NCBI GenBank assembly: GCA_964059195.1
Contig: CAXKWD010000006.1
Coordinates: forward strand, 18,314,129-18,378,128
From: Ectobius pallidus
Taxonomy: Eukaryota > Arthropoda > Insecta > Blattodea > Ectobiidae
DNA: 64,000 nucleotides
Direction: 5' to 3'
The translations under genes were made by a program, and so were the position numbers. Positions 1 to 11,373 of this stretch are shown here, piece by piece. The notes below the pieces were generated by a model that saw only the letters and a list, made by a program, of their open reading frames with translations, was not told the DNA's origin and ran no database searches. Each line of letters starts with the position of its first letter. Position 1 is the first letter of the stretch.

Positions 1-2181
1 CAAATAATCTAAGGTTTGAGAATTGAAGAGGTATTTTTAAATATTTGACCTATGGCGCAACAAATTTACGCATAATATTTTAATTTCTCTCCTTGAACTT
101 AATGTATCTAAAAATTAAAGTCAAACTGTCACTTAAGCTCTTATTATAAATAGGAAAGGCGAAACATTTGACAAAAATGTGAATTAAACTATTCTTGAAA
201 TCAGTAGAATTCAGCTTTTAAGTTGTGATTATTATATTGAACTTTCACAAATACATACTATCGCCTTGCAATATGTTTCACCTGCCAGTTTGCTGGTTTC
301 AGCTGATACCAATTCTTTCGCTTTCGGCAATATATTCAGTATCAGCAGAAATGCCTACAAATAGAAGGGGTCGGCGGAATGTATTGCTAAACCTCTTATT
401 GCAAAAGTTGAGATTCTTACACTATTTATATTTTTTATTAGTCACTACTTATTCCAGTGTTTATGAGCATAAACTAATTATGTTAATAATCCTTGTTAGT
501 AACATAATATGTAACAAAAAATATAAAATAAGATTTATAGTTTTTAACAAAGTTTAAATATGTAATATCCAAAATGAGGTTCGTGAGGGTTAGCTCTATG
601 TTCCTCCGATCCCTCAAACTCAACAGGTCCCACTAAACATTCCAGCTAGAGTAAGTATAAAACAGTAGGCATCTCTAGATGTGCTCTAATTAGAGCAGCA
701 GAGCTCATTGAATCAAAAGTGAAGGGTCACATTACTGAAATGAGTTCTGACGGAATCCGACGAAAGTATTTGGTGACTGATTACCAGAAGTGGGAAACTC
801 ACAGCAAAATGGCGAGGTTTCTCCTGTGGATATGAGGAAAAGGATTAAGAACAAAACAGAAGGCACAAGAGAGTTACCAAGAACAAGGAGGTATTCTCTC
901 TCTCGGTAATAATTCCCGTTTACTAACATTGTAACTGGGAAGTGGAAAAGCTAGAAGGAAGAATTGCCTTAGAAACGAGGACGGTTGAAACGAGCGTCGG
1001 AAATATATATGCCGTGGAAGTGATTGATAGCGGATATTCTGACGTCATGGCTCGTAGGTGCTGCCATCTAACAACGTGTCACTTTTAATGGCGTATACGT
1101 GAATGTTGTTCGCTCCTCTGGGAAGTAAAAGCGTATTCAGTTTTGTTTCTCTTTCTTTGCTGCCTATATTAAACGGAAACAGTATGTTATACTGTAGTTT
1201 TCTGCTGCTTCATGCAACATGTCAAAATCAAATGACCTTGTTTCCAAATAAACCTAGAACACATACAAAACAATACCATTAAATAAATTAAAATATTTCG
1301 TTTCACGTCGCATATACCTGTTACCTCAGAGGTAATGTAGGGGGTGATCTATCTGTAGGTACACTGAGTTAAGTCCTTCAAACATCTGATTTCAAACCTG
1401 ATGTGATTTTTAAACAAAATGACGTTTTGTAGAGTTATGTAGCAATTCTTTATGGACTCTCCGTATATTATTTGGGGTAAGAGGAAGAATCGGTACCTCA
1501 TAAGAAACCCCATCGGAACGCAAAAGCAGTAGATCTCACGGACTGAGGAAGAGGATTCCAAGCAGATGATTATTGAACAAATAAATATTGGAGCTTCTAT
1601 GTTTGCAACGTATGGACATACATACAACAAGACCACTTTAAGATCAGTAGTACTGTCAGGTTCATTTGGTGTTCCAGTTACCTTTGGGAATCCTTTCTTA
1701 AAGTGAAAATACGAACAGGAAATATTTTGATACATTTATGACCAACAACAATTTAAGTAGCCCCTAATTTAAAAAAAATTGTAACATTAAAACAGAATTG
1801 CGGTCTGAATACGTTCTTCTACTACAAAATCGCTGATTGTCCGTGAAATCCGTGACATTATGACGTTGCAGACTTGAAGGTCCGGGGAATTACGTGCGAG
1901 ACCACATAATTAGGTCGTTGTTACGAAGTTTTTAGAGAGAGTTCAGTTCGTTGGAGAGAAAGGAAGAGTTGTGTCTGACAGAGGACGGCATGAAGCGTCG
2001 TAATCCCGCTCGGGCCGGTGAAGGCAACGAGCGTGATTCGCTGTCTAACTGGATGACGTCAGAATTCACTGCTCGCTCGGCTTGGGTGACGTTTGTCCAT
2101 GAGTGAGTGACTCGGTCTACCCCCGGACCTAAGCATGCGGAGGAGACTTTTCCGATTATCCCAGTAGGTCTGTTCCATGAG
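1..2181. other. No supported gene
   Basis: Open frames here are short (110 and 128 codons at most), have no recognisable domain and lie in AT-rich sequence with ordinary stop spacing. I see no terminal inverted repeats, tandem arrays or tRNA-like boxes. A slightly GC-richer stretch at about 1860-2160 has no clear coding or repeat signature. Confidence 0.5.
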
Positions 2182-2184
2182 TAA

Positions 2185-2907
2185 GGGCTGTGTTCACCAC
2201 CACGTATAAAATTTCTCGGTATCGTCGATAATAAGAACTACGATTAATCCATTACCTCAAATAGTAAACCTTTCTGGTTTCACCACACAGTTTGTCACCT
2301 TGGTTTTTAAAAGATAGGTTTTTGTCTACTAATTGTCTGACCCTCAAATTTTTCATAAGATAACCAACGACATGTAGCGGCGGTTGTGTGAAACAGCGGA
2401 GGAAAGACTGTCTATTGGCTACGTCCGGACGTGAAATGTAAACTTTGCCATAGCAACGGAAAGTTTCCCCCTCACTCTGCCTCTAGCTAGTAGTTCTACA
2501 AATAGTCACTAGATGTCTCGCTGTTTTTGGGGTGTGGCATATAGCATATAATTTTGTTTTCCCCTTGAATCTTGTGGAGAAATTAATGTCGTCATAGATA
2601 TCCAACTACGGCATACATTCCTTTATCCATTAGGGTGCCTTATTCTGCGTTCTGCTTCATATTCCTCGTCACTGTGATCATCTCTCATGTTGATCAGATG
2701 TTCAAATCGCCTACGCGCAATCTTGATGTCGCAGTTAGCTTGGTTTATCCTGTTTTGCTGGCCGATATTTCACCGGCAAAGCAATAGCTTGGATATTGTC
2801 GAAAAACCAAGTTACTGTAGCTGGTGAAACACAAAATGGACAATATCGCAGCTTTTCAGTCTAATACCCAGGATCAGACAGATTATCGGCATTTGTGAAC
2901 ACTGGGC
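2185..2907. mobile_element. Non-autonomous PIF/Harbinger-like DNA transposon, copy 1
   Basis: The element begins GGGCTGTGTTCAC and ends GTGAACACTGGGC, and is flanked by TAA at 2182-2184 and 2908-2910. A 3-bp TAA duplication is typical of PIF/Harbinger transposons. It is the reverse-complement relative of the element at 19413-28719. Segments 2700-2907 and 2500-2700 match the two parts of that copy lying either side of its LINE insertion. On the minus strand near 2620-2720 both copies keep a short reading stretch that ends in the peptide RIRHPNG. No transposase is encoded, so it would have depended on an autonomous relative. Confidence 0.75.
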
Positions 2908-3324
2908 TAAGATGAAAAAATGAAGTTAATGGCCCAGAGGTGAGCAAGAACACGTCTGCCGAATAGAATATGACGTACTAGAAATTATGGCTACGAGTTC
3001 CATACATCGAGGTTTTTGTTGTGTACATTATTAAACGTAACTCAGCCACGAAATGCCACAGAGGCGTTAATCATCCGTGAAGTAGAATGGAACAAAAAAT
3101 AAATAATATTTCTCTTAAGAAGATTACTCTAAAATATGTTGATGGCGGAAAAAAGAGTAAGTTAATCATTGTATATGTGTTATCTATATGATTCTCTCAC
3201 ATAATTCTTTTTTCGTCCTTGTTTTACAGTCAATTCAACTGGTAACATGTCGGTCAATATTATTCATGTTCTTGATAAATTTCATTTTTGAAATTTTTCT
3301 ATGAGGGAAATATATAAGTATCTA

Positions 3325-4382
3325 AGAATATTCAGGATTAGCGATGGGTTCCCCCCTTTCAAGTATTATGTCCGAAATATTTCTACAAGACATAGAACAA
3401 TCAAAAATTCCCAACATTATAAACAAATATAATATAAAAACATACTTCCGCTATGTAGATGATACCTTCATGATTTGCAATAAACATAAAATAGAAAACA
3501 TACTACAAGATTTTAACAATATTCACAATAATCTAACATACTCCATAGAAAAAGAAACACATGATACTATCAATTTCCTTGACCTTAATATAACTAGACA
3601 ACATACGAAACTCCGCTTTGCTGTATATAGAAAACCTACATACACAGATACAATAATAAATAAAGATTCTAATCATCCGTACAAACAGAAACTAGCAGCA
3701 CTTAACAGTATGATATACAGAATGGTCAACCTCCCCTTAGATCGAGAAACATACAATAAAGAATATAAAATAATATCACAAATTGCTATAAATAATGGAT
3801 ACAACATCCAAACAGTAAATAGAATAGTTAGTAAACAAACAAGAAAAGCAAAAAACAAAGAAAAATCCTACAGCCAATTAAGTCCTTTAGATAAAAATAA
3901 TAAAAAGCCTAATTTTGCCACATTTACATATACTGACGGAAAAATACATAAAATCACAAATACTTGAACGCAACAATTTTCAAATAGCATTCAGAACCAC
4001 CAATCATATCAAAGATAAACTACACAATACTAATATAAACCAAATAGATAAGTTTGACAATAATGGAGTTTATAAATTAAAATGTACGGACTGCAATAAA
4101 ATATACGTAGGACAAACCGGTAGAAAATTTAGAACAAGATTCAAAGAACATAAAGCAGACTTCAAACACAGAAAGATGAAATCAGCTTACGCAAAACATC
4201 TAATTACTGAAAAACATACATTTGAAAACATAGAAAACACTCTTTCAATAGCCCCTAAAGAAAAGAAAAGTAACAAACTCAACACCCTAGAAGCACTAGA
4301 AATCTACAAAAACAATGACATAATTCTTAACGATAACCCCATTGAATTCAACCCACTTTTTGAACTCACCCTGGAACTATAA
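3325..4382 (+). pseudogene. Penelope-like element: reverse transcriptase plus GIY-YIG endonuclease, 5'-truncated
   Basis: This is the C-terminal part of a Penelope-like retroelement polyprotein. The RT palm begins with GLAMGSPLSS (about 3330-3360) and carries the catalytic YVDD box near 3455. It continues as an open frame to 3967. A one-base frameshift between about 3930 and 3970 moves the frame. The downstream frame (to 4382) holds the GIY-YIG endonuclease, with GVYKLKC followed by the YVGQTGRKF block at about 4065-4135, then a conserved H/E-rich tail. Penelope-like proteins are usually around 700-900 residues; only about 345 codons remain, and a stop codon immediately upstream marks the truncation. 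The class identification is strong; the subfamily is unresolved. The copy is inactive because of the truncation and frameshift. Confidence 0.88.
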
Positions 4383-4561
4383 AAACAATCAACAGCATTG
4401 CAAACAACGTAGTATTAATCCAGTATTCATCAAGATACTTTCTACCACCACTAAGGTTAGTCCGTCTATTCGATATTAACTTCACTTTCCTAATTAACAA
4501 TTAAGATATTAATATATTTTCATTAATTCTCTTTTATTTTCACTTTCATTTTAGACTGAAG
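4383..4561 (+). other. Penelope-like element 3' untranslated region
   Basis: AT-rich sequence follows the stop codon of the endonuclease frame and ends in ACTGAAGATGG directly before a TA microsatellite. Such 3' ends are usual for Penelope-like elements. No second domain or intact ribozyme core is visible. Confidence 0.5.
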
Positions 4562-4562
4562 A

Positions 4563-4563
4563 T

Positions 4564-4634
<71 letters not shown>
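4563..4634. repeat. (TA)n microsatellite
   Basis: About 35 uninterrupted TA dinucleotides lie at the 3' end of the Penelope-like element. The 78-codon open frame read across it is an artefact of the repeat. Confidence 0.95.
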
Positions 4635-4637
<3 letters not shown>

Positions 4638-4730
4638 TACCGAAATGTACATCTCGACAAAAAAAGAATAAAGAAGCCATATGCCAATCTTCAATGTGGG
4701 CAATCTTATCAACTAATAAGAACTGTATAG

Positions 4731-5160
4731 TTATTAGTGAAATCTTGAATAATATTTTTTCACCACATCATATATATAATAAAAAATACTACATATAAAT
4801 TTGAGTAAATATTTGCAAAATCAGACTTCAAGTATAAGATATCAAAAAGACACACTGATATTTGACGACTCAACTAATAATGTCATGATAAAGTGTAATT
4901 TTAATGTTAATGACTATATGAACTATTTGTTTATGACTGTATGAACTATATGTTTATGAACTACAAAGTTATTAGTGAAATCTTGAAGAATATTTTTCAC
5001 CAAATCATATATAAAATAGTAGAATAAAGAAAATACTACATATAAATTTGAATAAATATTTGCAAACTAGACTTCAAGTGCAAGATAACAAACAGACTTA
5101 CAGATAAATTAACAACTCAATCAATATCTTCATGATAATGGGTAATTTTTAATGTATAAT
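4731..5160 (+). repeat. Diverged tandem duplication, period about 240 bp
   Basis: The block starting TTATTAGTGAAATCTTGAA at about 4732 recurs at about 4971. Both continue through a shared segment with TACATATAAATTTGA and GACTTCAAGT before diverging. Two copies are visible. The flanking sequence up to about 5820 is AT-rich, with no gene that I can support. Confidence 0.75.
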
Positions 5161-6352
5161 GACAAGATTATAAATAGATATATCGCATAATTAAGTCGAT
5201 AAAACATCTAATTTTTAACCTGTAAATACACAAAGGCTTATATTATTTAGTGGCATTATTATATAGTGACACAAGTGTATATAATTTTTAACACACAATA
5301 TCTTGTATGATACATTCATTTTTATAGATACATGTAATTTTATGAATTCAATTTTTAATTATATAAAGACACGTCAGAAAATAATAAGCTGACCTGAATT
5401 TGCCATCATATTCGACGCAAATAATTTATGACTATATAACAAGTGATATTCTTGATATATTACTTCATGTGTAATAACAAGTAACAATTTATATTTAATC
5501 CTAAGTTACTTACGTATAAAAAGTGTAAAAAATTTTCAAACAATATTGTACCATACTAAAAACTAACAAATAAGTGTGTTCTTTCCGCAATGCATGTAAT
5601 CTAAATTGTTTATAATAAATTATTGACTTGCCAGATAATCCACTTAACAGATATTTGTAAAAGGTTGCCCCCACATCCTTGGTAGACGGCATCTCACTAT
5701 TCTATATTTTGAGGGTATAAGACTGAATATTCTTAGATACTTATATTATTCATGTTGTTAATCATAATAATTTTGCAATATTTAATATGCTAATAATAAT
5801 TATTATAATGATAGGCCTATTCGAATTTTAAAAGCGTTTTATTTGTTATTTGTTGTAATTCAATAAAATCTTGCGGTAGTTCATTATAAGTTCTGATTAA
5901 GTAATATTTTGAACCCTTTCTCCTATACGTGATAGGTGTAGAATTTAAGGTCTATGCTCCGTTTAAGCCTTGCTCGTAGTTACGTATGTTTATTCTATTG
6001 ACAAACTGCTGTACATGTTACCATGTAGACTCTGTGCATGTTGGTAATGGTATTTACTTTCACTAAGGCGTCAAATGGCAGGATTTTCGACAGTTCATTG
6101 ACCTAAAGGATATTAGTTGGTGTCAAATAATGCGCCTCTAGTAAAAATCTGATTGCTCTATTCTAAAGTAATCTTAATGGTTGCAGATCCGTTTATATGC
6201 AAATGACCCCAGATAAATATCATGTAAGTACGTGAGTAGGATCTCAAGCCAGAAAATTACAATATTCCCGTAACTTAGAATTTTTACTGCATATCTACCT
6301 AGGTAGTTGATGTGACCTTTCCAAGTTAAATTTTGACCTATACTTAGACCAA

Positions 6353-7295
6353 TCGAGAGAAATGCAGAAAGTATTTTCGATGCCTGCAGGAATGTTGGAT
6401 TAGAAATGAATACAGAATAAAATTAAATATTTGGTCATGAAACTTCCAAATAATGCGCTACAAAATATTACAATAGCAGGTAAATAGTTCGAACAAATGG
6501 AAAAATTCAAATATTTCGGAGCAATTATTACAGATACAAATAATGTTAAGGCGGAAGTTAAGTATCAACTAAAATCAGAAAATGCCGGTTTTATGCAGTT
6601 CAGAATAATCTAATAATAAAAATTTACAAGACAATATTATCCTGCCGGTTGTATTGTATGGATGTGAAACATGGTCGCTAACTCTTAGGAAAGAACATAA
6701 TTCGAGAGTGTCCGAAAACAGGGTGCTTCGGAAAATATCTGGGCCTAAGAGATGAAAATGGGGATTGGAGAAAACTGCATAACGACGAGCTTCATAACCT
6801 GTTTTCGTCATCAGATGTAATAAGGTTATTATATCACGGAGGACGAAATGGGCTGGACATGTTGCATGCTTGGGGAGGAAAGACATATATAAAAAATATT
6901 GACTGGGAGACCCGAAGGGAAAAGACCACTTGGAAGGCCTAGACGTAGGTGGGAGGAAAATATTAGAACAAATTTAAGAGAAGTAGGATTTGAGAGGTTT
7001 GGTTGGAATTAGCACAGAATAGGGTTAAATGACAGGCTCAGGTAAGCGCGGCAATGAACCTCCGAGTTCCATAAAATAGATTATATTCCTTTAGCTTGCC
7101 ATTGAGGAAGAAAGAATGTAAGTATTGTTGGGAGCTGACGAGATGATCCCTGGCCAGACCGAGGAGCTCTTATCTGCAGCCAATAGCAGCGCTCCCCTAC
7201 ACGTGCAGTTATAGTACAACACCGTCTTCCCCCTGCATGCCACTACCAAATCACGGATCATCTCGTCAGCTCCCAACAATAAGTATGTAAGTAAG
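6353..7295 (+). mobile_element. 5'-truncated LINE fragment (RT thumb and C-terminal tail)
   Basis: The fragment encodes the C-terminal end of a non-LTR reverse transcriptase with several frame breaks. VVLYGCETWSL is followed by a VLRKI block near 6650-6740, and a GRPRRRW-like tail lies near 6930-6960. It ends in GTAA/AAGT repeats typical of this family's 3' tail. TTAGACCAA flanks it at 6344-6352 and 7296-7304, a 9-bp TSD. The same family recurs at 57170-57475. A 155-bp MITE interrupts its tail. Confidence 0.8.
7125..7279. mobile_element. 155-bp MITE with 25-bp perfect terminal inverted repeats
   Basis: The element begins TTGTTGGGAGCTGACGAG and ends with the exact reverse complement; the perfect match runs about 25 bp. 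TAAGTA occurs immediately outside both ends (7119-7124 and 7280-7285), though the host tail is itself a GTAA repeat, so the true duplication could be as short as TA. No coding capacity. Superfamily unassigned; Tc1/mariner (TA) is possible. Confidence 0.8.
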
Positions 7296-7501
7296 TTAGA
7301 CCAAAAATGTAGTATGCGTTACTCGCTTTATGGTGCTTATTGTCATTTGCTTGCTGTTTAAACTTAAGTGTATGTTTGGTGAATGGAACACCAATAGAAG
7401 TTATTTTGTTTTTATCTATGTTAATAAATATTATTGGACTAGTGTTTATATTAGAGAGTTGTTACATCTTGTGGGTATTTATGATCATTTACTTCTATTT
7501 A

Positions 7502-7776
7502 TACAGAATAACTTCATGGGACCCCAGGACAGGTCAAAGGCACATAGGAAGACAGAAAACACGCTGGTCAGACGACATCAGGCACACCTTTGGTAACCGA
7601 TGGACGACGCAAGCCAAGGACCGTCAAACCTGGAGACACCTTATAAAACTCAACTCGGACACTATCAAAGACTGATCTCTCCCGGACTAGCTACCCGGGT
7701 CTGCAAGAACCCAGCTACCTTTCATAGAAAGAGGCCCTTGCCCGATAGGGATGTTACGGGCTAATACTAATACTAA
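7502..7776 (+). mobile_element. 5'-truncated 3' end of a second LINE family
   Basis: The insert reads as the last part of a non-LTR polyprotein (GRQKTRW, then DRQTWRHLIKL, stop at about 7673). A short 3' UTR and a CTAATA repeat tail follow. TACTTCTATTTA flanks it exactly at 7490-7501 and 7777-7788, a 12-bp TSD. The insert is only 275 bp, as expected for target-primed reverse transcription that stopped early. Confidence 0.85.
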
Positions 7777-8238
7777 TACTTCTATTTAACCATTCTGCTA
7801 GGATTTTAAGATAATATTGCATTCTTTTATTATAATAATACAACAACTGCATCCCTAACAAAGAAAATAGTGACTTCATCAACAAAAGGTGAAGATGTAC
7901 TACGTAAAGTTAAGGCCTGAATATCATTGACTTAAATTAGGAAGAGGATGGGTTCAAATATTGATCCCTGTAGGACTTCTCAAACTGTTACGTGGGCTTT
8001 GCTATCCATTCCATTTACTGAAGTGTATTGTGTGCGTTCTTTAATCTTTAAAAGTAATTCATAATCTACTATGTCAAACGCTTTCTTTAAATCATGAATA
8101 GCCCTGGAAAAAATGTTATTATCCATTGCTTCCTCAGTTTGGCTACTATCTCTACTGCAGCATGTAAGGTTGAGAAAGTTTTCCGAAAGCCATTTTGGTG
8201 TTCATGTAGGATTTCATTATCTGTCAGAAATTAAACCA

Positions 8239-9611
8239 GGATAATGTAAATATTGAATTATTGAAGTATGCCCCTATAGAAATTAAAACAAGATTCTTAA
8301 GTATTTTGAATATATGCTGGATGACATATCAGATCCCACAAGCATGGAAAGAAGCATTGGTCTGCTCAATATTCAAGAAAGGAGATCGTACAAATTGCAA
8401 TAATTATAGAGGCATAAGTCTTTTGAATGTTCCTTATAAAATATATGCAAAGATGTTAGCAAGAAGGCTGGACACTATATCAAATACTCTACTAAGAGAG
8501 GAGCAACACGGGTTTAGGAAAGGAAGATCATGTACTGACTGCGTATTCATTATTAAACAAATAATTCAAAAAAGACGTGAATTTAATCTCCCAACCCATA
8601 TGTTGTTTATAGACTACGTCAAAGCCTTTGATATGGTTAAAAGAAGGAAACTGTGGGATGTCATGGTTGAAAAAGGATACCCTCAACATTTAATTAAGAC
8701 GTTGAAAGTCTTGTATCATGATACTTCAATAAGTATAAATAAAAATTCAAAGAAGAAAGTAGTCGTAAATCAGGGGGTCAGACAAGGATGCCCTCTGTCT
8801 CCAGGGCTTTTTAACATCTATATTGACGCGGCCGTAGATGAATGGCAAAGGCAGTTAGAAAGGCATTTTAAAGTAGGAAGTTTTAATTTAGACACTATAT
8901 TATTTGCTGACGATCAAGTCATCCTCTCAGAGTCTGAAGAAGGGTTACAGAGAGCCACACATAAGTTACAAGAAGTAACAATAAATTATAATCTTAAAAT
9001 CTCAATAGATAAAACCAAGGTAATGGCGTTCCGAGGTAAGGATCCCATTAGATCGAAAATAGAATTTAACGGAAAAATAATTGAGCAAGTAAATAATTTT
9101 AACTATTTGGGATGTTCAATTGCATATGACGAAGACCGGGATCTAGAACAAAAACTATCTAAATTCCAATATATGTGTGGTACTATTTATAGAACTCTAA
9201 GGAATAAAACAAGAACAGAGACAATATTAAGATTTTACAAAGTTCTAGCGGTTCCACTTCTAACTTACGGCTGTGAGAATTGGGCTCTTAATAGAGCAAA
9301 GAAAAGGAAAATTGAATCTGCAGAGATGAGATTTCTGAGAAGAATATTAGGATATACTTTATGGGACCACAAACAAAATACTGATATAAGAAACCAACTC
9401 CAAATTTTTAATTTACAAGAAAAAATGGAGCTTTTGAAAAGACAGTGGTATGACCATATTGAAAGAATGGATCTTAGCAGATTGACTAAACAAATTTTTT
9501 TGTACACTCCGGTTGGTAAAAGATCAATTGGAAGACCACGAACTCGATGGGAAGATGACCTTTGAGGCGGAACAGACTGGAAAGTCTAAGCCCTGATGTA
9601 GAAGAAGAAGA
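8239..9611 (+). mobile_element. 5'-truncated LINE insertion carrying the RT frame
   Basis: AGAAATTAAACCA occurs exactly at 8226-8238 and 9612-9624 (13-bp TSD). The 3' end is a GAA repeat after the stop codon. The insert contains the uninterrupted RT frame described separately. The 5' end is truncated inside the fingers domain. Confidence 0.9.
8240..9565 (+). CDS. LINE reverse transcriptase, 5'-truncated but uninterrupted
   Basis: The frame is open from the 5' insertion boundary to a TGA at 9563-9565 region, about 440 codons. Visible blocks in order: FKKGDRTNCNNYRGISLLN (fingers), GFRKGRSCTDCVF, FIDYVKAFD, GVRQGCPLSPGLFN, and the catalytic LFADDQV box near 8905. After these come the thumb (NYLGCS), LTYGCENWAL and the tail GRPRTRWEDDL. 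The endonuclease and most upstream sequence are missing, so the first ATG (8261) is not a biological start. The clade is uncertain; the layout is that of the arthropod endonuclease-reverse transcriptase type without RNase H. Two further copies lie at 12546-14140 and 49409-50929. Lack of stops over 1.3 kb suggests a young copy. Confidence 0.85.
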   Translation, partial: DNVNIELLKYAPIEIKTRFLSILNICWMTYQIPQAWKEALVCSIFKKGDRTNCNNYRGISLLNVPYKIYAKMLARRLDTISNTLLREEQHGFRKGRSCTDCVFIIKQIIQKRREFNLPTHMLFIDYVKAFDMVKRRKLWDVMVEKGYPQHLIKTLKVLYHDTSISINKNSKKKVVVNQGVRQGCPLSPGLFNIYIDAAVDEWQRQLERHFKVGSFNLDTILFADDQVILSESEEGLQRATHKLQEVTINYNLKISIDKTKVMAFRGKDPIRSKIEFNGKIIEQVNNFNYLGCSIAYDEDRDLEQKLSKFQYMCGTIYRTLRNKTRTETILRFYKVLAVPLLTYGCENWALNRAKKRKIESAEMRFLRRILGYTLWDHKQNTDIRNQLQIFNLQEKMELLKRQWYDHIERMDLSRLTKQIFLYTPVGKRSIGRPRTRWEDDL

Positions 9612-9624
9612 AGAAATTAAACCA

Positions 9625-10080
9625 CCACTACTTCTATTGCTTGCACAGGAGCGTTGTAACTGAAAAATACTAACATTTAATTATATTGTAGATATTGGTA
9701 GCCGTACATTTCAATAGAATGTACAATATTACATCAACATCAGTTGCGTTTAATTATTCAATTCTCAGATAAGCGAGCGACAATTTGGTACATTATGTTT
9801 AGTATATGCAATATTATTGTGATATTATAAAATTAATATTATGTTTGTATGCTGTCAAATGGAAAAATAATAACATTCAAGTAAAGCACCAGTTGGATAG
9901 AACTTATGGAAATGAAAGAATGCTCTTGACTAAGTAATTTCTCCTATTATTTCTACTTACAGAAACTGATGCATCGGAACTAGTCTTCTTTACAGTAGTT
10001 TCGGGAACTCGGCAGCTGATTGGCTGTCCACGAGCCAATCAAAATGCTTCGGGTGTTCGGATAACACAGATTATATTATA
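9625..10080. other. No supported feature
   Basis: AT-rich sequence follows the LINE insertion. It is possibly the continuation of the old CR1/Jockey-like element but too decayed to align by eye. Confidence 0.4.
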
Positions 10081-10084
10081 ATAG

Positions 10085-10400
10085 ATGCACTTAGTTTTTA
10101 TTTCGGTACCGGTCGAACGATTTGGTCCAAAATGAATAGGCCTATTACCTTTATAAATACGTATGCCTAGTTTCATGAAAATCTGATGAAGATTATTTGA
10201 ATTATCTCAGTGGCAGACTGATAGACGGACAGACATTTTCCCGTTCACCATACAAGATCCGAAAGTACCATTCTGGCACTTAATAAATGAATGATTATTG
10301 AAAGTATAATTCTGCGTGGCAGCCGGTTGCAAGAAGGATGGGCCCCCTGAACGTTCCCGATTCCATATACACAATACTGGGCATGGTCGTCTCGTCGTTG
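10085..10400. repeat. Dispersed repeat relative A (ACGGACAGACA family)
   Basis: A stretch with GACGGACAGACATTTTC, then GAAAGTACC and ATTCTGGCACTTAATAAAT, has the same word order at 58870-59100. This indicates two copies of an interspersed repeat. No domain or terminal repeats are recognised. Confidence 0.55.
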
Positions 10401-11373
10401 ACTGCATTCACAAGATAACACATAAATAAACCACTGAAATTGACTGCATCGATTTTTAAAGTCTTAACTTATGCTTGTTTGTAATCGAAATCCCCTGGGT
10501 AGTCCCAAATGAATGTTCGTGTATTGAAAGTAACAGATTCTCAGCTAGGCTCAATTTCTGCAAAAACTGTTTCTTCCATCGGGGCTAGGTTTACTTATTT
10601 CTTTACGTTCGGGACCAGTTTATTATTTCCGGAACTGTGTGTTCATTTTTTCTACATTTTTATATTTTTTATAACAGAGATGGATAATCCATAAGTTGAT
10701 ATATCCGTTATAGAGATTCCATTATATTCTAGATATAGTGAGCTCTATCGTAATCTCCATGCATACAAAGAAATAAATTCTCTGTATCTAGTAACAGTCT
10801 AGAGATAGGTTACTATTTATCCTATGAAATTGGTTTTTTGCCTTTGAGATTGTTTCGATATAAAATACATTTTCAGTTCGAGTTATCAGTGGTTTAAAGT
10901 AACAACGCCACATTCTTAACAATACCTGATAATTATGATGTGATGGTTTTTTACAGTATTAGTTTATTGGTGATGAGTTTCATGGTAATAATGTCTTTGT
11001 ACGATTATCTCCTCATAAATCAGCTCCATGGGATATGTTCATAGTCAAGTATATAAAGTACAAGTCAACGAAAAGTTATTAGGCCTAATATGAAATTCCT
11101 CAGCACATTGCACTGTTTACAAGAAGTAAAAACAGGAAGAATGAGATTATGAGGCTCTTATATGCTTAGTACAGGTTACAGAAAAGTTCTCCAGAAATTA
11201 GTCACGTATTATGTTAAGGAAATATAAATTATGTTCTTTGTGTGCAAGGATAATAAAAAAATGATATTCAGAACACATTTGGTTTCAGATCATTCATTCT
11301 GAATTTGTTATTATTTTTTATGAAAATTGAAACTAATAAACAACTCCTTCATCCGCATTAATTAGGCTATAGG
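10401..11373. other. No supported feature
   Basis: Only short open frames without domain signatures, in AT-rich DNA; no inverted or tandem repeats stand out. Confidence 0.4.

Larger units (their letters stand above)
5830..8238 (-). pseudogene. CR1/Jockey-like LINE reverse transcriptase, decayed and interrupted
   Basis: Read on the minus strand, three blocks make one ancient non-LTR reverse transcriptase. From right to left, 8230-7790 carries a degraded DLKKAFDIVDYELL block and a relic of the GVPQGS region. 7490-7296 carries the middle of the palm. 6352-5830 carries the region around the G-I-x-L-D motif and the thumb. Stops and frameshifts are frequent throughout. Two 5'-truncated LINE fragments (6353-7295 and 7502-7776) separate the blocks and a third (8239-9611) lies at the upstream edge. 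All three have target duplications in this element, so it is the oldest layer here. Confidence 0.65.

Noticed and set aside
225..557. 110-codon plus-strand frame
   Set aside because: AT-rich, hydrophobic by composition, no domain, no neighbouring gene signals.
1349..1735. 128-codon minus-strand frame
   Set aside because: No recognisable motif, poor start context and no supporting structure; length is compatible with chance.
6575..6886. 103-codon minus-strand frame
   Set aside because: It is the antisense of the LINE RT tail encoded on the plus strand.
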